In this document: piece by piece, positions 58,648-64,000 of the stretch | Layout: every line of letters begins with the position of its first letter | Numbering within the stretch: position 1 is the stretch's first letter | Source: Microbacterium lacus | GTDB lineage: Bacteria > Actinomycetota > Actinomycetes > Actinomycetales > Microbacteriaceae | Assembly: GCF_039531105.1 (NCBI RefSeq) | Contig: NZ_BAAAPK010000001.1 | Location: forward strand, 1,550,001 to 1,614,000 | Direction: 5' to 3' | DNA: 64,000 nt | Translations under genes and position numbers: made by a program | The notes under the pieces: generated by a model | Database searches by the model: none | The model's input: only the letters and a program-made list of their open reading frames with translations | What the model was told of the DNA's origin: nothing

Positions 58648-59130
58648 ATGCATTGCCCGTTCTGCCGCCATCCCGATTCCCGCGTGATCGACTCGCGGAC
58701 GAGTGACGACGGGCTCAGCATCCGTCGTCGTCGTCAGTGCCCGCAGTGCGGGGGCCGGTTCTCGACGATCGAGACGGCGAGTCTGAACGTGATCAAGCGC
58801 TCGGGCGTCGTCGAGCCGTTCAGCCGCGAGAAGGTCATGTCCGGCGTCCGCAAGGCCTGTCAGGGGCGCCCGGTCACCGAGGGCGACCTCGCGGTGCTCG
58901 CGCAGAAAGTCGAGGAGGCCGTACGCCAGACGGGTTCCTCGCAGGTCGACACGAACGAGATCGGACTGGCGATCCTGGGTCCGCTCCGCGACCTCGACGA
59001 GGTCGCGTACCTCCGCTTCGCCAGCGTCTACCAGGCGTTCGACTCGCTCGAGGACTTCGAATCGGCGATCGGCCAGCTCCGCGCAGACCACGCTTCTCCG
59101 GCTCCGGACGAATCGGTCGCACCCGCCTGA
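58648..59130 (+). CDS. nrdR: Transcriptional repressor NrdR
   Basis: A 160-residue regulator of ribonucleotide reductase genes. The N-terminal zinc ribbon is [17 protein letters not shown] with Cys3 and Cys6, then [17 protein letters not shown] with the other two cysteines. An ATP-cone domain follows ([29 protein letters not shown]). It represses nrd operons when dATP is bound. TAGTCT ends 9 nt before the ATG and overlaps the hisD stop, so it has a leaderless promoter of its own. Confidence 0.96.
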   Translation: MHCPFCRHPDSRVIDSRTSDDGLSIRRRRQCPQCGGRFSTIETASLNVIKRSGVVEPFSREKVMSGVRKACQGRPVTEGDLAVLAQKVEEAVRQTGSSQVDTNEIGLAILGPLRDLDEVAYLRFASVYQAFDSLEDFESAIGQLRADHASPAPDESVAPA

Positions 59131-59148
59131 GCGGATAGCCTGGAGGCG

Positions 59149-60174
59149 ATGTATCCCCTCCTCTTCCGCACCGTCCTCGCCCGGATGGATCCCGAGACGG
59201 CGCACCACGCGGCCATGGTCGTGATCCGGCTCGCCGGGGTCGCACCCTTCGCCTGGATCGCGCGACCGTTGACGCGCCCGGCTCCCTCATCGCAGGTGTC
59301 GGCGCTCGGTCTGACGTTCGACTCGCCGTTCGGCGTCGCCGCCGGCTTCGACAAGGACGTCCGCGCCGTCCGGGGGCTGCACGCCCTCGGATTCGGGCAC
59401 ATCGAAGTGGGGACGATCACCGCGATCCCGCAGGAGGGCAACCCCCGCCCGCGGCTCTTCCGCCTGATCCCCGACCGTGCCGTGATCAACCGGATGGGCT
59501 TCAACAACCGCGGGGCGACCGAAGCGGCTCGCCGGCTCCAGCGCCTCCGCAAGCGCCCCCAAGGCGCGGTCATCGGTGTGAACATCGGCAAGAGTCGCGT
59601 CGTGGACGTCGAGAACGCGACCGAGGACTATGTCCACAGCGCCACGCTCCTCGCGCCGCTCGCCGACTACCTCGTCGTGAACGTGTCGTCGCCGAACACG
59701 CCGGGGCTGCGCGGACTCCAGGCGGTGGAGACGCTGCGGCCTCTGCTGGTCGCAGTCAGGGACGCGGCGGGCCGGACGCCGCTCCTCGTGAAGATCGCCC
59801 CCGACCTTCCGGATGACGAGGTCGAGGCCGTCGCCCGTCTCGCCGTCGAAATCGGGCTGTCCGGCATCATCGCGACGAACACGACGATCTCACGCGACGA
59901 CCTGCGCACCGGCGCAGCAGTCGTGGAATCGGCCGGCGCGGGAGGGCTGTCGGGCGCTCCGCTCGCGGCGCGCGCCCTCGAGGTACTGCGGATCGTTCGC
60001 GCCGTCGTGCCGGAGGAGTTCGTCGTGATCTCGGTCGGGGGCGTGGAGACGGCCGCGGATGTGCGCGAGCGGCTGCGTGCCGGCGCGACGCTCGTGCAGG
60101 GGTACACGGCGTTCTTGTACCGCGGCCCGCTGTGGGGGCGTCAGATCAACCGGGGTCTCGTCGCAGACCGGTGA
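59149..60174 (+). CDS. pyrD: Dihydroorotate dehydrogenase (quinone), class 2
   Basis: A 341-residue FMN enzyme oxidising dihydroorotate to orotate in pyrimidine synthesis. The N-terminal extension MYPLLFRTVLARMDPETAHHAA is the class 2 membrane-associated helix pair. The FMN barrel contains SPFGVAAGFDKDVRAVRGLHALGFGHIEVGTITAIPQ, NRMGFNNRG, VVNVSSPNTPGLRGLQ with the catalytic Ser, LLVKIAPDLPDDEV and IATNTT. Its stop is 3 nt from the convergent DUF3043 stop. A -10-like TAGCCT lies 7 nt before the ATG. Confidence 0.95.
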   Translation: MYPLLFRTVLARMDPETAHHAAMVVIRLAGVAPFAWIARPLTRPAPSSQVSALGLTFDSPFGVAAGFDKDVRAVRGLHALGFGHIEVGTITAIPQEGNPRPRLFRLIPDRAVINRMGFNNRGATEAARRLQRLRKRPQGAVIGVNIGKSRVVDVENATEDYVHSATLLAPLADYLVVNVSSPNTPGLRGLQAVETLRPLLVAVRDAAGRTPLLVKIAPDLPDDEVEAVARLAVEIGLSGIIATNTTISRDDLRTGAAVVESAGAGGLSGAPLAARALEVLRIVRAVVPEEFVVISVGGVETAADVRERLRAGATLVQGYTAFLYRGPLWGRQINRGLVADR

Positions 60175-60177
60175 CGC

Positions 60178-60747
60178 TCAGACCGGGTGCTGCCCGCGCT
60201 TGACCTGCGGCTTCGGCAGACGCATGAACCTCATCTGAATGATGCGCATCGCGCCGTACCAGCCCAGGCCCTTCTCCGTGCGCTCGGCGCCGAATTTCTT
60301 GCGCGCCGCCTGCTTGACCCGGATCGAGGTCAGCACCATGTCACCGATCACGAAGAGGATGAAGATCCACAGGCCGATGAACGAGTAGTACTGCACGGCC
60401 GGGACCGGGATGAAGGTGGCGAGGATCACCAGGACCATGGCCGGCATCACGGCTTCGCCCAGGTGCCAGCCCGAGTCGATGAAGTCGCGCACGAACTTGC
60501 GCTGCGGGCCCTTGTCCCGGATCGGCAGGTACTTGTCCTCGCCGGCGGCCATGCCGATGCGAGCCTTCTCGCGCTGCGCGGCGAGCTCCGCCTTCGCGCG
60601 CGCCTTCGCCTCTTTCGTGTCGGCCACGAGCGGGCGCTTGCGGGCGGCCTCCTGCTCGGCGCGCGTCGGGGTCGCACGGCCCTTCCCGCCGGAGGTCGCC
60701 TGGTCCGGAACGTCTGCGGGGACGGGAGCTGCGGGGGTTTTCGCCAC
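60178..60747 (-). CDS. DUF3043 domain membrane protein
   Basis: A 189-residue protein. The first 90 residues are highly charged with an Ala/Lys/Glu-rich helix (AEQEAARKRPLVADTKEAKARAKAELAAQREKA), then YLPIRDKGPQRKFVRDFIDSGWHLGEAVMPAMVLVIL starts the DUF3043 part with two transmembrane helices (to VQYYSFIGLWIFILFVIGDMVL). The C-terminus is basic. It is the counterpart of Rv2206, near erpA and ctaC in Mycobacterium. No function is known. GTG 60747 is used. Its promoter overlaps that of the divergent dipeptidase gene. Confidence 0.9.
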   Translation of the reverse strand: MAKTPAAPVPADVPDQATSGGKGRATPTRAEQEAARKRPLVADTKEAKARAKAELAAQREKARIGMAAGEDKYLPIRDKGPQRKFVRDFIDSGWHLGEAVMPAMVLVILATFIPVPAVQYYSFIGLWIFILFVIGDMVLTSIRVKQAARKKFGAERTEKGLGWYGAMRIIQMRFMRLPKPQVKRGQHPV

Positions 60748-60777
60748 GATGGAACCTCGGAGTCTCGAAAAGGAAGC

Positions 60778-60787
60778 ACCTTAAGAT
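60778..60787. promoter_or_regulatory. Overlapping divergent -10 elements
   Basis: TAAGAT on the plus strand (60782-60787) and TAAGGT on the minus strand (60783-60778) share two bases. The plus element ends 7 nt before the dipeptidase ATG; the minus element lies 30 nt before the DUF3043 GTG. A symmetric bidirectional promoter is likely. Confidence 0.55.
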
Positions 60788-60794
60788 TACCCGC

Positions 60795-62195
60795 ATGAAC
60801 ACCGACCTCACCCGACAGGATGCCGTGCGCGATGCCGCCGCATCCGGTATCCCCGCCGCTCTCGCCGATCTGGGCACCCTCGTGCGCATCCCCTCGGTCG
60901 CGTTCCCGGGATTCGACGCGAAAGAGGTCCAGCGCAGCGCCGAGGCCGTGAAGGCCCTCGTGGACGACCTGGGTCTGTTCGACAGCGTCGAGATCCGGCG
61001 CGCGGGGATCCCCGGCACGGACGAGATCGGGCATCCCGCCGTCCTGGCCACGCGCGCCGCCCGCAACGGCCGGCCGACGATCCTGCTCTACGCCCACCAC
61101 GACGTGCAGCCGGTCGGGGATGAGGCGCTCTGGGAGTCCTCGCCGTTCGAACCCACCGTCCGCGACGGACGTCTCTACGGCCGCGGCGCCGCCGACGACA
61201 AGGCGGGCGTCATGGCGCACGTCGCCGCGCTGCGCGCGCTGAAGGAGGCGCTCGGCGCCGACTTCGACCTCGGCGTCGCTCTCTTCATCGAGGGGGAGGA
61301 GGAGGCCGGGTCGCGATCGTTCGCGCAGTTCCTCAGCGAGAACGCCGACGCGCTTCGGGCCGATGTCATCGTGGTCGCCGATTCCGGCAACTGGGACGCC
61401 CGGACTCCGGCCCTCACAGTGTCGCTCCGCGGCAACACGCGCTTCACTCTGCGGGTCCGCACGCTCGAGCACGCGTCGCACTCGGGCATGTTCGGGGGAG
61501 CGGTGCCCGACGCCATGATGGCAACGGTCACGCTCCTGGCCACCCTCTGGGACGAGGACGGCGCCGTCGCCGTCGAGGGGCTCACCGAGAGGGATGCCGA
61601 AACCCCGGCCTACGACGAAGCGACTCTTCGCGACGAAGCCGGGCTGCCCTCCGGAGTCAGCCCCATCGGGCGAGGATCGATCCTCAGCCGGATCTGGAAC
61701 AAACCGTCGATCACCGTCACGGGAATCGACGCGCCCAGCGTCGCGAACGCGTCGAACACGCTGAGTCCGGAGGTGAGCGTCGTCATCAGCGCCCGCGTCG
61801 CGCCCGGGCAGCCGGCCCGCGAGGCGTACGCCGCGATCGAGGCCCATCTGCGCGCCCGCGCGCCGTTCGGTGCAGAGCTCGCCTTCTCCGATCAGGACTA
61901 CGGCGACGCGTTCCTCGTGGACACGAGCGGCGCGGCTGTCGCCCAAGCCCTCGAGGCGATGCACGAGGCGTACGGGGTCGAGCCGGTGGAGGTCGGCGTC
62001 GGCGGATCCATCCCGTTCATCGCAGATCTGGTTCGCGAGTTCCCCGCCGCGCAGATCCTGGTCACCGGCGTCGAGGACCCGCACGCCCGAGCGCACAGCC
62101 CGAACGAATCGCTGCACCTCGAGACCTTCCGCAACGCCGTGCTGGCCGAAGCGCTTCTCTTGGCGAAGCTGGATGCGGAGTCCGCCGGGGCGTAG
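60795..62195 (+). CDS. M20 family metallodipeptidase
   Basis: A 466-residue zinc peptidase of the ArgE/DapE/CPG2 superfamily. LLYAHHDVQPVGDEALWESSPF gives the first His and the Asp after it; GRGAADDKAG holds the bridging Asp; LFIEGEEEAGSRSF has the catalytic Glu and metal-binding Glu; VVADSGNWD and HARAHSPNESL supply the remaining ligands. The lid domain is residues 205-340. The product length fits non-specific dipeptidases such as Rv2141c. Leaderless: TAAGAT ends 7 nt before the ATG. Confidence 0.92.
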   Translation: MNTDLTRQDAVRDAAASGIPAALADLGTLVRIPSVAFPGFDAKEVQRSAEAVKALVDDLGLFDSVEIRRAGIPGTDEIGHPAVLATRAARNGRPTILLYAHHDVQPVGDEALWESSPFEPTVRDGRLYGRGAADDKAGVMAHVAALRALKEALGADFDLGVALFIEGEEEAGSRSFAQFLSENADALRADVIVVADSGNWDARTPALTVSLRGNTRFTLRVRTLEHASHSGMFGGAVPDAMMATVTLLATLWDEDGAVAVEGLTERDAETPAYDEATLRDEAGLPSGVSPIGRGSILSRIWNKPSITVTGIDAPSVANASNTLSPEVSVVISARVAPGQPAREAYAAIEAHLRARAPFGAELAFSDQDYGDAFLVDTSGAAVAQALEAMHEAYGVEPVEVGVGGSIPFIADLVREFPAAQILVTGVEDPHARAHSPNESLHLETFRNAVLAEALLLAKLDAESAGA

Positions 62196-62220
62196 CGGAC
62201 CCGCCCGCCCGACCCGGGCG

Positions 62221-62226
62221 TAGAAT
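62221..62226 (+). promoter_or_regulatory. -10 element for erpA
   Basis: TAGAAT, 43 nt before the erpA ATG. It allows a leader that carries the GGAGGAG ribosome site. Confidence 0.45.
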
Positions 62227-62269
62227 CGACACATCACGCCGCGTCTCGCGGCCCACCCGGAGGAGTGCC

Positions 62270-62635
62270 ATGACCGACACTGCACTGTCGACCGACCAGC
62301 CCGTTCTCGAGCACGGCGTCGGGCTCACCGAGGCCGCCGCGCTGAAGGTGAAGAGCCTGCTGCAGCAGGAGGGTCGAGATGACCTCCGTCTGCGTGTCGC
62401 GGTGCAGCCGGGCGGCTGCAGCGGCCTGATCTATCAGCTCTACTTCGACGAGCGCTACCTCGACGGCGACAAGACCGTCGATTTCGACGGTGTCGAGGTG
62501 ATCGTCGACGACATGAGCGTCCCTTACCTCGACGGCGCGAAGATCGACTTCAAGGACACGATCTCGGAGCAGGGTTTCACGATCGACAACCCGAACGCCG
62601 CCGGAAGCTGCGCCTGCGGCGACAGCTTCCACTGA
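62270..62635 (+). CDS. erpA: Iron-sulfur cluster insertion protein ErpA (A-type carrier)
   Basis: A 121-residue HesB/IscA family protein. The three cluster-binding cysteines are present: VQPGGCSGLIYQLYFDE and, near the C-terminus, AAGSCACGDSF. GVGLTEAAALKVKSLLQQEG is the typical N-terminal helix. The protein accepts Fe-S clusters from the SUF scaffold and hands them to target enzymes. CCCGGAGGAGTGCC precedes the ATG. Its place upstream of ctaC matches the order erpA-ctaC-ctaD in actinomycetes. Confidence 0.93.
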   Translation: MTDTALSTDQPVLEHGVGLTEAAALKVKSLLQQEGRDDLRLRVAVQPGGCSGLIYQLYFDERYLDGDKTVDFDGVEVIVDDMSVPYLDGAKIDFKDTISEQGFTIDNPNAAGSCACGDSFH

Positions 62636-62651
62636 TCTGCCGTTTCCCGTG

Positions 62652-62689
62652 ATCGGGCCCGTCCTGTGCGAACAGCGATAGGGCCCGAT
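62652..62689 (+). terminator. Probable terminator after erpA
   Basis: ATCGGGCCC and GGGCCCGAT form a perfect 9-bp stem around a 20-nt loop, 16 nt after the erpA stop. There is only a short TT after the stem, so termination may be weak. Confidence 0.55.
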
Positions 62690-62751
62690 TTCGTCCCCCG
62701 AACACACGGCGCAACCTGGGCAGATGGCCTGAATGCGCCCGGAGGTTGCCC

Positions 62752-62757
62752 TAGACT
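62752..62757 (+). promoter_or_regulatory. -10 element for ctaC
   Basis: TAGACT, 33 nt before the GTG at 62791. The GAAAGGTG ribosome site lies between them. Confidence 0.5.
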
Positions 62758-62790
62758 GGCGATGTCCGCTTCACGTCCGAAAGGTGCATT

Positions 62791-63699
62791 GTGCCCCTGA
62801 GTCGAGTGCCCTCGAAACGCCTCCTGCGCTGGGCTGCGATCCCCATCGGAGTCGCGACAGCCGTCGCCCTCGCAGGGTGCACGCAGGCCGAGCTTCACGG
62901 CTATCTGCCCGGTTTCGAGGAGGGCGCCGAGCCGACCACGAACCACACGGACATGGTCGCCGGTCTCTGGGTGAACTCCTGGATCGTGCTCCTGGTCGTC
63001 GGCATCATCACGTGGGGTCTCATGGGCTGGGCGGCCATCGCGTACCGCCGGCGCAAGGGCCAGGTCGGGCTTCCCGTCCAGCTGCGGTACAACATGCCGA
63101 TCGAGATCTTCTACACGATCGTCCCGCTGATCCTGGTCATCGGCTTCTTCGCGTTCACCGCCCGCGACCAGACGATCCTCGAGACGCAGACCGAGGACCC
63201 GGACGTGTCGATCATCGCGATCGGCAAGCAGTGGGCGTGGGACTTCCAGTACAACGGCGAGGACGAGGACGGCTCGGACGCCGTCTGGTCGATGGGTGTC
63301 CAGGCCGACCCCGCCGCGAACGGCGACGTCGACCAGGAGAAGCTTCCGACGCTCTACCTGCCGGTCGACAAGTCGGTGAAGATCCTCCTCCAGTCGCGTG
63401 ACGTCATCCACTCCTTCTGGGTCATCGACTTCCTCTACAAGAAGGACATGTACATCGGGCGTGACAACTACTGGTCGTTCACGCCGACCCGCGAGGGCAC
63501 GTACGCGGGCAAGTGCGCCGAGCTGTGCGGCGAGTACCACTCGGCAATGCTCTTCAACGTCAAGGTGGTCAGCGAGGCCGAGTACGAGGATTACCTCGCG
63601 ACGCTCAAGGCCGCCGGCCAGACCGGTGACATCAACGACGAATACGACCGGCTCCAGAACCAGCCCGGCACGGGCGCGACCGCTGAAGGAGATGAGTGA
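62791..63699 (+). CDS. ctaC: Cytochrome c oxidase subunit II
   Basis: A 302-residue subunit carrying the CuA centre of the aa3 oxidase. The N-terminus is a lipoprotein signal (LLRWAAIPIGVATAVALAGCTQ), with Cys30 lipidated after LspA cleavage. Two transmembrane helices follow (WIVLLVVGIITWGLMGWAAIAY and IFYTIVPLILVIGFFAFTA). The CuA site is complete: a ligand-bearing VIHSFWV, then CAELCGEYHSAM. A charged insert (GEDEDGSDAVWSMGVQ) lies after KQWAWDFQY, as in other actinobacteria. GTG 62791 has GAAAGGTG upstream. ctaD starts 2 nt after the stop. Confidence 0.96.
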   Translation: MPLSRVPSKRLLRWAAIPIGVATAVALAGCTQAELHGYLPGFEEGAEPTTNHTDMVAGLWVNSWIVLLVVGIITWGLMGWAAIAYRRRKGQVGLPVQLRYNMPIEIFYTIVPLILVIGFFAFTARDQTILETQTEDPDVSIIAIGKQWAWDFQYNGEDEDGSDAVWSMGVQADPAANGDVDQEKLPTLYLPVDKSVKILLQSRDVIHSFWVIDFLYKKDMYIGRDNYWSFTPTREGTYAGKCAELCGEYHSAMLFNVKVVSEAEYEDYLATLKAAGQTGDINDEYDRLQNQPGTGATAEGDE

Positions 63700-63701
63700 T
63701 C

Positions 63702-64000
63702 ATGGCGACCACGCTTCCATTGCAGGAATCGTCGCCGGGTCGCCCGACGACTCTGCCTCCCCGTCAGGCCGCGCTGCTGAGCTCGTCCCGCGTCGGGCAG
63801 AAGGGCAACATCGTCGTCAAGTGGATCACCTCCACTGACCACAAGACGATCGGCTACCTGTACCTGATCTCGTCCGTCATCTTCTTCATGCTCGGCGGCG
63901 TGATGGCGCTGATCATGCGTGCTGAGCTGTTCGAGCCGGGCATGCAGATCATCCCGACCAAAGAGCAGTACAACCAGCTGTTCACGATGCACGGCACGAT
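63702..64000 (+). CDS. ctaD: Cytochrome c oxidase subunit I, 5' part (runs off the right edge)
   Basis: Only the first 99 codons lie in the window. ATG 63702 follows the ctaC stop by 2 nt, with GAAGGAGATGAGTGATC as a ribosome region overlapping the ctaC end. The visible protein has a basic N-terminus, then NIVVKWITSTDHKTIGYLYLISSVIFFMLGGVMALIMRAEL, which is the first transmembrane helix and the conserved TSTDHKTIG entry of heme-copper oxidase subunit I, then FTMHGT, where the H is a low-spin heme a ligand. Truncated only by the window boundary. Confidence 0.95.
   Translation, partial: MATTLPLQESSPGRPTTLPPRQAALLSSSRVGQKGNIVVKWITSTDHKTIGYLYLISSVIFFMLGGVMALIMRAELFEPGMQIIPTKEQYNQLFTMHGT

Noticed and set aside
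1..64000. tRNA, rRNA, riboswitch and CRISPR features
   Set aside because: I inspected all intergenic gaps (none over 300 bp). No cloverleaf, direct-repeat array or recognisable riboswitch core was seen; a covariance model search would be needed to exclude small RNAs.

Overview
This window reads as a chromosome segment of a high-GC Actinomycete of the family Microbacteriaceae, most likely a Microbacterium-like organism. The evidence is the very GC-rich coding, GTG/TTG starts, the gene set (garA, ftsR, sepF, divIVA/wag31, a PASTA kinase beside an Rv2175c homologue, class II DAHP synthase, actinobacterial DUF3040/DUF3043 proteins, dnaE1) and gene order that parallels the mycobacterial dcw/wag31 and pknL/aroG regions. 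Family and synteny statements come from recall of known proteins; no database search was run.

Layout. 0-11 kb: the 5' end of a GspE/PilB-type ATPase gene (cut by the window edge), a YihY/BrkB membrane protein, alpha-glucan phosphorylase with a LacI-type operator, a class I amidotransferase, a CYTH protein, lipoamide dehydrogenase, a small copper module (CopC-like protein, Met/Cys-rich copper-binding bundle protein, Cys-containing small protein), then garA-ftsR-merR. 11-17.4 kb: a ParA ATPase, pyruvate carboxylase, an EspI-like MinD/ParA ATPase and peptide deformylase. 17.4-29 kb: a fadD15-like acyl-CoA ligase, ROK glucokinase, PlsC-like acyltransferase, class II DAHP synthase, a probable accessory DUF559-type gene bracketed by two related 62-bp palindromic elements, PASTA Ser/Thr kinase, LysM/lysozyme-like secreted protein, Rv2175c-like DNA-binding protein, prenyl diphosphate synthase and a DUF3040 protein.

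29-47.8 kb is the division and cell-wall (dcw) cluster, all on the + strand: mraZ, rsmH, ftsL-like, ftsI, murF, mraY, murD, ftsW, murG, a small lipoprotein, murC, ftsQ, ftsZ, yggS, sepF, yggT, divIVA, lspA, rluD. murE is absent from its usual place. Many junctions are ATGA/GTGA overlaps, pointing to translational coupling. Ten-bp phased AGTGG boxes precede mraZ, as expected for MraZ autoregulation.

47.8-52.6 kb is an accessory insertion between rluD and dnaE: two secreted paralogous family-1-type esterases with C-terminal FIMAH-like domains, each preceded by the same LacI-type operator, then a NUDIX hydrolase and a GNAT acetyltransferase. 52.6-64 kb returns to core genes: dnaE, an uncharacterised membrane protein, hisD, nrdR, pyrD, DUF3043, an M20 dipeptidase, erpA, ctaC and the start of ctaD (cut by the right edge).

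Regulation. A TAGNCT-like -10 hexamer ends exactly 6 to 9 nt before the start codon of at least sixteen genes on both strands, implying a large share of leaderless mRNAs. Strong bidirectional hairpins close the convergent pairs def/fadD and rluD/esterase. No stretch over 300 bases lacks a gene, and I see no tRNA, rRNA, CRISPR array, transposase or integrase.
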